The position numbers and the translations under genes are program-made. Shown here piece after piece: positions 1-5,682 of a stretch of DNA of 6,921 nucleotides. The notes below the pieces were generated by a model, which did not search any database, was not told where the DNA came from, and saw only the letters and a list, made by a program, of their open reading frames with translations. This stretch comes from Thermoproteota archaeon (GTDB taxonomy: Archaea > Thermoproteota > Bathyarchaeia > Bathyarchaeales > Bathycorpusculaceae), in NCBI GenBank assembly GCA_012511995.1, contig JAAZFA010000088.1, forward strand, positions 1-6,921, in the 5' to 3' direction. Numbering within the stretch: position 1 is the stretch's first letter; the number at the start of each line of letters is the position of its first letter.

Positions 1-144
1 CTTTATCCCTACATTGTTAGAGGTGCAATAGCGGGTCCCGACGAAGAATCAATAAAAATAGCTGATAAACTATGTGATACCTTGAGTTTGCGTGCTATTT
101 CTCAGATTTTAGGGCAGGATCCACGCGGCATAGGCATGGGTTAA
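1..144 (+). CDS. 3' end of an unrecognised protein-coding gene (partial)
   Basis: An open frame enters from the left edge and runs for 47 codons to TAA at 142-144. The tail has a normal soluble-protein composition, with an acidic helix-like stretch (DEESIKIADKL) followed by a Gly-rich end, DPRGIGMG. I do not recognise the family from this fragment, and I see no cysteine cluster or membrane segment. It points the same way as the transporter genes but is separated from the next intact gene by about 465 bases of decayed sequence, so it is probably not in their operon. That it is coding is supported by its continuous frame from the first base; its function is unknown. Confidence 0.6.
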   Translation, partial: LYPYIVRGAIAGPDEESIKIADKLCDTLSLRAISQILGQDPRGIGMG

Positions 145-185
145 AGGGATAATTACTGAAGCGGTGATCACAAAAAAGGTTGCTA

Positions 186-275
186 TTAACGGTTGCGTGT
201 GTAGCATCTTTCTGTCTGTGCGTAAATTACCCCGTTGCATGTGGGTATTTTCATTTTCTTTCTTTTAGAAAATCC
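186..275 (-). pseudogene. decayed C-terminal remnant of a DUF3795-type Cys-rich protein
   Basis: Read on the minus strand and ending at TAA (188-186), this segment encodes a tail that aligns with the C-terminus of the intact gene at 2033-2440: KMKIPTCNGVIYAQTERCYT against KWKCPACGGVICAQTKRCYT. I count 14 identities in the last 23 residues. Three of the five cysteines in this zinc-ribbon-like end are replaced (by Ile, Tyr and Arg), including one of each CxxC-type pair. The similarity stops near 275, and the remaining ~300 bp expected for a complete gene are missing; upstream lies promoter-like DNA. It sits relative to the next promoter as the intact gene sits relative to the chelatase promoter. 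It is best read as the dead left copy of a duplicated gene. Confidence 0.8.
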
Positions 276-283
276 TTGAGTTA

Positions 284-291
284 TTTTTTTT
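284..291 (+). terminator. possible oligo-T transcription stop after the upstream gene
   Basis: A run of eight T residues lies in a T-rich stretch (about 247-306) on the plus strand. Archaeal termination commonly uses oligo-T tracts without a hairpin, so this could end transcripts from the gene finishing at 144. The region is T-rich in general and overlaps decayed sequence, so the call is weak. Confidence 0.25.
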
Positions 292-295
292 GTTT

Positions 296-339
296 ATTTG
301 GTTTTTAATTGGTTTATTCAACTGGTTTTACTCAACTGG
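296..339 (+). repeat. four iterated AWYTGG motifs upstream of the left promoter
   Basis: ATTTGG (296-301), AATTGG (307-312), AACTGG (320-325) and AACTGG (334-339) recur at steps of 11, 13 and 14 bases. The second to fourth read as imperfect tandem units (AATTGGTTTATTC, AACTGGTTTTACTC, AACTGGAGATTAA). The last unit is retained at the equivalent place in the right promoter, as AACTGTAGATTAA from 2552. Roughly helical spacing just upstream of a TATA-like box suggests regulator binding sites, but slippage in AT-rich DNA is an alternative. Confidence 0.4.
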
Positions 340-394
340 AGATTAAATTAGTTTAACCTAAAGTTTATTAAGTTTTGTTGGCTAATCCAGCCAG
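334..394 (+). promoter_or_regulatory. left copy of the duplicated promoter/control segment
   Basis: This segment aligns without gaps to 2552-2612; by hand count 45 of 61 positions are identical. Conserved blocks are AACTGnAGATTAA, AAAGTTTAT (TATA-like box TTTATTA at 364-370) and TAATCCARCCAG near the expected start of transcription, about 20-30 bases downstream of the box. It would drive the chelatase remnant and then the binding-protein gene at 611. Preservation of the spacing while flanking genes decayed suggests it is still used. Confidence 0.6.
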
Positions 395-410
395 GTAAGA
401 TGACAAAAGA

Positions 411-562
411 ATGCTCGCCCAAACAATCTCTATATCTAGTATCAAAGCAAACCAAAAAAGAAAAAAGATGTCTCTGATTCTACGTAACCTCAAAATTTGG
501 TCCTTGATGGAGTTAAACTCTGCACCTATCACTTCAGCCGTTCAAGATAATGCGTTTCACGA
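411..562 (+). pseudogene. probable N-terminal remnant of a ChlI/ChlD-type chelatase gene
   Basis: An ATG at 411 sits at the same distance from the duplicated promoter (one base different) as the start of the intact chelatase at 2628. Its first 24 codons align without gaps to the intact protein: Thr5, Ile6, Gln15, Lys19 and the Leu-Ile-Leu at 22-24 are identical. After a two-codon gap Lys-Ile also matches. Similarity then fades: the P-loop expected next is absent, and about 1.8 kb of chelatase is missing before the following gene. The frame stays open to 605, making a 64-residue peptide, but composition and the lost ATPase motif argue against function. The right-hand limit is approximate. An unrelated small leader ORF is the alternative. 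Confidence 0.5.
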
Positions 563-596
563 TTACCACGGGCAAATTTTTAACAATAGCCCTTTT

Positions 597-605
597 AGGA
601 GGTGA
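597..605 (+). promoter_or_regulatory. strong Shine-Dalgarno site that sets a TTG start
   Basis: AGGAGGTGA is an extended match to the archaeal/bacterial anti-Shine-Dalgarno sequence. It overlaps the GTG at 602-604, so that GTG cannot use it. It lies at a good distance (8 bases from GGAGG) from the in-frame TTG at 611-613, which is therefore the preferred start. Confidence 0.7.
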
Positions 606-610
606 ACTCT

Positions 611-1852
611 TTGAAAACCAAAACCATTATTGTAGCAACATTCATCATAGGACTACTTATAATATCCTCTGGGTACGGTGTTTACAGTTTATACTTCACA
701 GGATCAAACTCACCTTCCCCCACAACTGAGCCCATATCCATTCCCACTACGCAACCCACAGTACCGCCTACCATAAATGCATCTCCTACAGGATCAGCAT
801 CTACTACTGTCACAACGTCTCCTACAAAAAAGCCTTCAACCTCAAATACAACGCCCACCCCTACACCCGCTCCAAATAGCGTAACCGTTACCGACGCCAA
901 CGACATAACTATGACAATATCCCTTCCAGTAACAACCATTGCTGCCCTTGATTCTGGCGTAGCCGAGATTCTTTGTGCAATGGGCTGTCAAAGTCTCATA
1001 GTTGCACGTACCGCTAGTTGCACAATGCCCTCTTCACTTTCAACCGTGATTTCTGTAGGGGCAAATGACTATGAGCCAAACGTTGAGAAACTTATCGAAC
1101 TTGACCCTGACGTTATATTTGCTAGTTCAATGCTACCTTATAACCCGACTGCTTATCAGCAATTACGTGATTCAGGTATAGCCGTTTACATTGTTGATAC
1201 AACTTCTCCTGAACCAACTAACCCTTCTACGATGACAAGAGATGAACTCTATGCCCTAGATACACCAATAGACTTCACGTGCACCTTGATGCAGAGTCTT
1301 GTCCCAATTCTAGGTCACCAAAGCGAGGCAACTAAATATATCGAGTGGGCACAGTATTACAACATACTTGTCAAAGACCGTATATACACTTTAACGCGTG
1401 GTCAACAAGTCAAAGTCTTTCTTGAATGGTACAACTACCCCTACCAAACATTTTCAACAGCAAGCGTATACCAGGCTGGAGGAATCAACATTGCAGAAAA
1501 TGAAACCGATTACTCTGGAACGTTAACTCCTGAATTCGTGGTTGAACAGGATCCTTCAGCGATTATAGAACTGATCTACAGTGAAAACCATGACATAAAT
1601 GATTTCATTGCAGCAAAAAATGACATCATGGCCCGCGTAGCCACCAAAGATACAACAGCAGTTAAAAATGGAAGGGTCTACATCTGTGATTTTAGCGCCA
1701 GAAGCGGCATACGATCGGTAGTCGGCTACCTCTACTGGGCTAAATGGATTCAACCAAGTCTCTTCTCAGATATAGACCCCGCAACAGTGAATCAGGAACT
1801 CAATCAAAAGTTTTTCGGAACTAGTGCCGCAGGGACGTTTGCATATCCATGA
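611..1852 (+). CDS. substrate-binding protein of a FecB/BtuF-type metal-chelate ABC transporter (SBP-1)
   Basis: The predicted 413-residue protein (TTG start at 611; a GTG at 602 would add three residues) begins with KTKT and one hydrophobic helix, about residues 6-29, with no lipobox cysteine, so it is probably membrane-anchored outside the cell. Residues ~31-90 form a Ser/Thr/Pro-rich stalk with Asn-X-Ser/Thr sequons. The rest matches the periplasmic-binding-protein fold of iron-siderophore/heme/cobalamin carriers (PF01497-like): a VTVTDANDITM opening, ILCAMGC, YEPNVEKLIELDPDVIFAS (a lobe Glu of the kind that docks on permease arginines), GGINIAEN, VYICDF and the WAKWIQPSLFSDIDP close. By eye it is roughly 40% identical to the protein at 4627-5682 and has a long extra loop (PSTMTRDELYALDTP). 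Its permease partner downstream is broken, so it may deliver to the permease at 5679-6755. The substrate is uncertain; corrinoid is an inference. Confidence 0.88.
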   Translation: MKTKTIIVATFIIGLLIISSGYGVYSLYFTGSNSPSPTTEPISIPTTQPTVPPTINASPTGSASTTVTTSPTKKPSTSNTTPTPTPAPNSVTVTDANDITMTISLPVTTIAALDSGVAEILCAMGCQSLIVARTASCTMPSSLSTVISVGANDYEPNVEKLIELDPDVIFASSMLPYNPTAYQQLRDSGIAVYIVDTTSPEPTNPSTMTRDELYALDTPIDFTCTLMQSLVPILGHQSEATKYIEWAQYYNILVKDRIYTLTRGQQVKVFLEWYNYPYQTFSTASVYQAGGINIAENETDYSGTLTPEFVVEQDPSAIIELIYSENHDINDFIAAKNDIMARVATKDTTAVKNGRVYICDFSARSGIRSVVGYLYWAKWIQPSLFSDIDPATVNQELNQKFFGTSAAGTFAYP

Positions 1853-2003
1853 CATCAATTACTGATATATAAAAAATTCTACAGAACAGGCAAAAAAGAA
1901 GGATGCTTGTACTCTCCTCCTTTTTTTGGTTTTAATCACAATCGCCCTTGTCTTAATTGGTTTAGCTGTTGTTTCTTTACATATCGAAGAGGCGGTGTGC
2001 TTG
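1849..2003 (+). pseudogene. N-terminal remnant of a FecCD/BtuC permease gene
   Basis: The ATG at 1849 overlaps the preceding stop as ATGA, exactly as in the intact pair at 5679-5682. The following ~150 bases align with the first ~50 codons of the intact permease. Shared features are Y-x-T-G-K, a hydrophobic helix (LLLFLVLITIALVLIGLAVV) and an IEEAV stretch matching IQEAI. The distance from ATG to that stretch is 134 bases here and 135 in the intact gene. An in-frame TAA at codon 8 (1870-1872) and at least two compensating length changes break the frame, and the remaining ~900 bp are gone. The helix is readable only in another frame. This is a dead gene start, cut off next to the DUF3795-type gene. 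Confidence 0.8.
1921..1933 (+). terminator. possible oligo-T stop downstream of SBP-1
   Basis: T7 (1921-1927), GG, then T4 lies about 70 bases after the SBP-1 stop. The tract derives from membrane-helix codons of the broken permease gene, where the intact copy also has T7. Now untranslated, it could act as an archaeal U-tract terminator. No hairpin is evident. Confidence 0.3.
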
Positions 2004-2013
2004 AACAGTAGTT

Positions 2014-2018
2014 CAGCA
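2014..2018 (-). terminator. possible short U-tract after the DUF3795-type gene
   Basis: AAAAA on the plus strand reads as U5 (GATTAATTTTTGC context) on the minus-strand transcript, 15-19 bases past its stop codon. Longer minus-strand T runs follow at 1892-1897 and 1871-1876. Any of these may stop the transcript; the evidence is only composition and position. Confidence 0.25.
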
Positions 2019-2032
2019 AAAATTAATCAAGA

Positions 2033-2440
2033 TTAAGGCTTGCATGTGTAGCACCGTTTTGTCTGGGCGCAGATTACTCCACCACATGCTGGGCATTTCC
2101 ATTTTTCCCTCTCAATTTTTAGAAAGTATGCCATGCCTTTAGTTTTGATGTGTGTAAAGCTTTCGATTATGCTTACTCCATATTTCTCGGAATAATACTT
2201 GTCGATTTCTGTCAATTTGTTGCATGGAAAATCTGGGCATTCAAAGCAATATTCGATTTTTTCTCTGTTTGCCAGGTTTTTACAGTGCTTTTTAAAGAAG
2301 CTACAGGTTATGAATCTTGTTCGGCAACCTTTGCATGGTTCTGTTTTTTCTCCGTTTAGTTTGTAGCCTAGAAAGCCGACGCATGTTTGGCAGTTGATTC
2401 CGCAATATGCATATAATTCACTAGTGAATTGATTGTTCAT
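2033..2440 (-). CDS. DUF3795-type cysteine-rich protein, unknown function
   Basis: This 135-residue protein has 15 cysteines. The N-terminus AYCGINCQTC (Cys13, 17, 20) followed by CKGC (36, 39), Cys46, Cys53 and a C-x2-C-x4-C group (65, 68, 73) is the usual layout of the DUF3795 family, small proteins common in archaea and anaerobic bacteria and thought to bind metal. The C-terminal end adds CPAC...C and CYTC (116, 119, 124, 130, 133), resembling a zinc ribbon or an Fe-S site. It has no signal peptide or membrane helix, so it is cytoplasmic. The ATG at 2440-2438 is preceded by AAGGAT (2451-2446) at five bases. It is transcribed away from the chelatase operon across a 187-bp shared control region, and the same pairing existed in the left duplicated copy. 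A role in metal sensing, storage or delivery is only a hypothesis. Confidence 0.85.
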   Translation of the reverse strand: MNNQFTSELYAYCGINCQTCVGFLGYKLNGEKTEPCKGCRTRFITCSFFKKHCKNLANREKIEYCFECPDFPCNKLTEIDKYYSEKYGVSIIESFTHIKTKGMAYFLKIEREKWKCPACGGVICAQTKRCYTCKP

Positions 2441-2470
2441 GTGCTATCCTTGTTGATTCTTTTAGATTGA

Positions 2471-2490
2471 CTTTAAGGTTTGGTTTAATG
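2471..2490 (-). promoter_or_regulatory. candidate TATA elements for the DUF3795-type gene
   Basis: On the minus strand, CATTAAACC (2490-2482) and CCTTAAAG (2478-2471) are the two TATA-like candidates before the start at 2440. The first would place transcription start near 2460 and leave the AAGGAT ribosome site in the leader; the second gives a very short leader. I cannot choose firmly. Confidence 0.3.
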
Positions 2491-2534
2491 ATTGTTGTTT
2501 TCTGATTGATTATTTTTTGTTGTTTTGTGTTTTA

Positions 2535-2553
2535 ATCAATTAATTTTGATCAA
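2535..2553. promoter_or_regulatory. inverted repeat in the divergent control region, possible operator
   Basis: ATCAA (2535-2539) and TTGAT (2546-2550) are perfect inverted arms around a 6-base AT core. They overlap a second palindrome, TTGATCAA (2546-2553). The site lies about 30 bases upstream of the chelatase TATA-like box and between the two divergent starts, where one regulator could control both. The perfect symmetry is not kept in the left copy, which has AACTGG repeats there instead. Confidence 0.4.
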
Positions 2554-2612
2554 CTGTAGATTAACTTTTGTTAAACCAAAGTTTATAGGGGTCACTTGGA
2601 TAATCCAACCAG
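2552..2612 (+). promoter_or_regulatory. promoter of the chelatase-transporter operon
   Basis: A TATA-like box TTTATA (2582-2587), preceded by purine-rich ACCAAAG as a possible BRE, predicts a transcript start about 20-30 bases downstream, near the conserved TAATCCAACCAG block (2601-2612). That leaves a leader of about 20 bases containing AGGAG (2614-2618), nine bases before the ATG at 2628. The leader is too short for a riboswitch. The segment is duplicated at 334-394 with identical internal spacing. Confidence 0.6.
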
Positions 2613-2627
2613 CAGGAGCAAAAAAGA

Positions 2628-4610
2628 ATGGGTAACAAAACCATCTATCCCTTCACCGCAATAGTCAGCCAAGAACAAATGAAGACCGCTCTTATCCTCA
2701 ACGTCATCAACCCCAAAATCGGCGGCGTTCTCCTAAGAGGAGAAAAAGGAACAGGTAAATCACTAACCGTCCGTGCACTAGCAAACCTGCTCCCCGATAC
2801 AGAAGTCGTCTCCGACTGCGCATTCCACTGCGACCCAACCCGCCAAAAAGATGCCTGCGACACCTGCCACACAAAAATAGCAAAAGGCGAAAAACTCACA
2901 ATAACCAAACGCCCTGTTACTGTAGTCGAACTCCCAGTCGGTGCAACAGAGGACCGTCTAGTAGGAACCATCGACATCGAGCGGGCAATAAAAACAGGGG
3001 AAAAACACTTCGAACCTGGTATTTTAGCCCAAGCCAACCGTAACCTCCTCTACATAGACGAAGTAAACCTACTCGACGATCACCTCGTTGATGTACTACT
3101 CGACGCAGCAGCCATGGGCGTAAACTATGTTGAACGTGAAGGTGTCTCCTTTAGTCACCCCTCCCAATTCGTTTTAATCGGGACAATGAATCCTGAAGAA
3201 GGCGAACTACGCCCCCAACTACTGGATCGCTTCGCTCTTTCAGTAGAAGTGAAAGGTATACCCTACAAGGAAGCAAGAGCCGAAATAGTTCGACGCAGAA
3301 TAACCTTCGAAAGGGATCCCGTCGCTTTTGTCGCTGCGCAGCTTAATAATCAAGAACAACTGCGCCAGAAAATTATTTCCGCTATTAAAATTTTACATGA
3401 CGTTATACTAAGCGATGACCTTCTTAATCTGATAACGCAAATCTGTACCGATTTTGCCGTCGATGGACACCGCGCAGATATCGCAATGTACAAAACTGCT
3501 TGCACCATTGCCGCCTACAACGGTAGAATAGAGGTAACTGAAGATGACGTTAAAGAGGCTGCTGAACTAGTGCTTCCTCATCGTCGACGTCGTCAACCGT
3601 TTGAAGAACCAAAAATGGAGCAGCAGCAGGTAAATGAAAGCGTCGATAAATGGAATCAAAACAAGCAGCACCCCCAACAAAACGATAACTCAACAATACC
3701 CGAGGAACCCGACCAGCAAGAGGAACCCTCCAAAGAGCAAGTTTTCCAAGCCGATAACCCCTATGCCGTAAAACCCTTAACAACTCCAATCTTTGACAAG
3801 ATTGAACGTCACGGTTCTGGTCGAAGATCAAAAACACTCAGCGATTCCAAGCGGGGACACTACGTAGCAAGTATGCTTCCCAAAGGCAAAGTAACAGATT
3901 TAGCTTTCGATGCAACTTTGCGTGCGGCAGCTCCTTTTCAGAAGCGTCGAATAGAATTCTGTAGCGATCAACAAACCGCTCTTTTGATTGAAGGCTCTGA
4001 TTTGCGAGAAAAAATTCGTGAAACAAAAATGGGTAATTTGATAATGTTTGTCGTAGATGCCAGCGGTTCCATGGCTGCAGAAGAACGGATGAGTGCTACC
4101 AAAGGTGCAGTGCTTTCTTTGCTATTGGATGCTTATCAACGTCGAGACCGTGTGGGCTTGATAGCCTTCCGCAAGAATACGGCGGAACTGATTCTGCCTC
4201 CTACCAACAGTGTAGAGTTAGCCCAAAAGTGCTTAACTAAATTACCTACCGGTGGTCGTACTCCGCTAGCCCACGGTTTAAGACTAGGCTTGGATACCGT
4301 TAAGCGTTCAATACGCGCTGAAGACATTCCTCTGCTGGTTCTAGTTTCTGACGGTCGTGCAAACGTTAACATATCTGGTAGGGGCCCAATTGAAGAAGCT
4401 ACTTGTATAGCGCATGAAATCGCTTCAAAGGGTATTCACTCAATAACTGTGGATACTGAGCGGGATTTTATCAGCTTTGGTTTAATTAAAAAAATCTCAG
4501 AAGCAATGGGTGGAAAATACCTGCGGTTGGAAGAACTCGGCGCTATGCCTCTTGTCAATGTTGTACGTAGCAATCTAATCCATAGCAAGAATTCACCTTG
4601 TAATACTTAG
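2628..4610 (+). CDS. fused ChlI/ChlD-type (magnesium/cobalt) metallochelatase ATPase subunit
   Basis: This 660-residue cytoplasmic protein joins a ChlI-like AAA+ module to a ChlD-like von Willebrand A domain. The AAA+ part has the P-loop GEKGTGKS (38-45), Walker B LLYIDEVNLL (140-149), a GTMNPEEG sensor (185-192) and LLDRF with a probable arginine finger (Arg201). Four cysteines (64, 68, 77, 80) make a C-x3-C-x8-C-x2-C cluster common in this family. A Gln/Glu/Pro-rich linker covers ~325-385. The VWA domain carries a complete MIDAS metal site: DASGSM (Asp477, Ser479, Ser481), Thr545 and Asp575. Such subunits power metal insertion into tetrapyrroles with a large ChlH/CobN subunit, absent from this window. 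Beside a BtuFCD-like transporter, cobalt/corrinoid or another tetrapyrrole is likelier than chlorophyll. The start has AGGAG nine bases upstream; the next gene begins 16 bases after the stop. Confidence 0.9.
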   Translation: MGNKTIYPFTAIVSQEQMKTALILNVINPKIGGVLLRGEKGTGKSLTVRALANLLPDTEVVSDCAFHCDPTRQKDACDTCHTKIAKGEKLTITKRPVTVVELPVGATEDRLVGTIDIERAIKTGEKHFEPGILAQANRNLLYIDEVNLLDDHLVDVLLDAAAMGVNYVEREGVSFSHPSQFVLIGTMNPEEGELRPQLLDRFALSVEVKGIPYKEARAEIVRRRITFERDPVAFVAAQLNNQEQLRQKIISAIKILHDVILSDDLLNLITQICTDFAVDGHRADIAMYKTACTIAAYNGRIEVTEDDVKEAAELVLPHRRRRQPFEEPKMEQQQVNESVDKWNQNKQHPQQNDNSTIPEEPDQQEEPSKEQVFQADNPYAVKPLTTPIFDKIERHGSGRRSKTLSDSKRGHYVASMLPKGKVTDLAFDATLRAAAPFQKRRIEFCSDQQTALLIEGSDLREKIRETKMGNLIMFVVDASGSMAAEERMSATKGAVLSLLLDAYQRRDRVGLIAFRKNTAELILPPTNSVELAQKCLTKLPTGGRTPLAHGLRLGLDTVKRSIRAEDIPLLVLVSDGRANVNISGRGPIEEATCIAHEIASKGIHSITVDTERDFISFGLIKKISEAMGGKYLRLEELGAMPLVNVVRSNLIHSKNSPCNT

Positions 4611-4626
4611 TTATGGAGGCAAAAAG

Positions 4627-5682
4627 ATGAAAAAGAACACTATTGCATTAATCGCAGTCGCGCTGGTATTGATAATCGTTGTCGCATCTGGTATCTACAC
4701 TTTTAGCCATTTCTCACCAGAAACAACCACCCAAGATGAAAACGTGTTAACTATTGTAGATCCCAACGGAGACACAGTTAAGATCACTCAGCCTGTAAAT
4801 GGAATTGTTTGCACCGACGCCATAGCTACAGAGATAGTATGTGCCTTGGGCTGTGAGAATAGAATCGTTGGTGTAGATACAAGCTCTGATTTCCCCCCAT
4901 TAGTGAAGACGAAAAAAAGTGTCGGGGAACCATACAGCGTAAGCATAGAACAAATACTCAAATTAGCTCCCGATTTAGTTCTTGCTGGTGCACCAATTAA
5001 CTACTTCAATAACCAGACATCAAGCCGAATTGAAGACGCAGGCATACCAGTATTCATCTGTCATGCAATAAACCCATCTGTAGACACCACTGAATCAACG
5101 ATTGACACAACCTGCTCATTGGTAACCCAAATAGGCAAAATTCTAGAAGTGCAAGACAAAGCGACAGAACTTGTCAATTACATGCAGAACTACCAAAAAA
5201 TAGTCAATGAACGCTTAGCAAACCTAACTGAAAGCGATAAGCCCTCTGTCTATTATGAATGGTATCAGGATTGGCAAACAATGATAGTGCCAACAATCGT
5301 TCAAGTGGGCGGAATCAACATCGCTGAAAATCAAACAGAAGTCGCCCCTATGATGAGCCCTGAATATGTTGCAGAAGCTAACCCTGATTTTATCATCCGA
5401 ATGATCAGCAGCTCAAACAATGACATAGCGGACTTCAAAGATGCTCAAAACCAACTAACAACCAGACCCGCATTAAAGAACTCCAACGCTGTCAAAGACG
5501 GCAATGTTTACATTTGTGACTACGGCATCACTGGCGGAGTACAATGCGTCGTTGGATATTTACAATGGGCAAAGTGGTTCCACCCAGATATCTTCAGTGA
5601 CATAGACCCCCCAGTTATACATCAACAGTTACTCGACGAATTCTTCAACATAACTATAGGCGGAGTATATGCCTACCCATGA
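4627..5682 (+). CDS. substrate-binding protein of a FecB/BtuF-type metal-chelate ABC transporter (SBP-2)
   Basis: This 351-residue protein has an N-terminal KKN and a hydrophobic helix (~5-27), no lipobox cysteine, and only a short linker before the binding domain. The domain starts near residue 40 (VLTIVDPNGDTVKI) and follows the PF01497-like pattern: IVCALGCENRIVGVDTS (Cys72, Cys76), YSVSIEQILKLAPDLVLAG, YYEWYQDWQT, GGINIAENQTE, NAVKDGNVYICDYG and WAKWFHPDIFSDIDP. It should capture a metal chelate outside the cell and pass it to the permease encoded next. GGAGG (4615-4619) sits seven bases before the ATG. Its stop overlaps the permease start as ATGA, implying coupled translation. Against SBP-1 it shares the pattern and several cysteines but lacks the stalk and a ~10-residue loop. 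Cobalamin/corrinoid, heme or siderophore are all possible substrates. Confidence 0.9.
   Translation: MKKNTIALIAVALVLIIVVASGIYTFSHFSPETTTQDENVLTIVDPNGDTVKITQPVNGIVCTDAIATEIVCALGCENRIVGVDTSSDFPPLVKTKKSVGEPYSVSIEQILKLAPDLVLAGAPINYFNNQTSSRIEDAGIPVFICHAINPSVDTTESTIDTTCSLVTQIGKILEVQDKATELVNYMQNYQKIVNERLANLTESDKPSVYYEWYQDWQTMIVPTIVQVGGINIAENQTEVAPMMSPEYVAEANPDFIIRMISSSNNDIADFKDAQNQLTTRPALKNSNAVKDGNVYICDYGITGGVQCVVGYLQWAKWFHPDIFSDIDPPVIHQQLLDEFFNITIGGVYAYP

Noticed and set aside
575..584. separate TATA box directly before SBP-1
   Set aside because: The AT-rich AATTTTTAAC would start transcripts at about the TTG and exclude the strong ribosome site, so an upstream promoter is likelier.
602..610. GTG at 602 as the start of SBP-1
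   Set aside because: It lies inside the AGGAGGTGA ribosome-binding site; TTG at 611 has proper spacing and opens with Lys before the membrane helix. The difference is only three residues.
682..939. 85-codon minus-strand ORF opposite the Ser/Thr/Pro stalk
   Set aside because: It is a Val/Gly-rich shadow produced by the low-complexity stalk codons, with no motif or ribosome site.
2150..2359. 69-codon plus-strand ORF opposite the DUF3795-type gene
   Set aside because: The minus-strand frame has the family cysteine pattern and a ribosome site; the plus frame is its complement.
2441..2627. cobalamin or other riboswitch upstream of the operon
   Set aside because: The predicted leader is about 20 bases and no structured conserved element is visible; symmetry here is better explained as DNA-level operator sites.
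3550..4372. minus-strand ORFs opposite the chelatase linker and VWA domain
   Set aside because: The plus-strand frame carries complete MIDAS and linker features; the antisense frames lack motifs and plausible starts.
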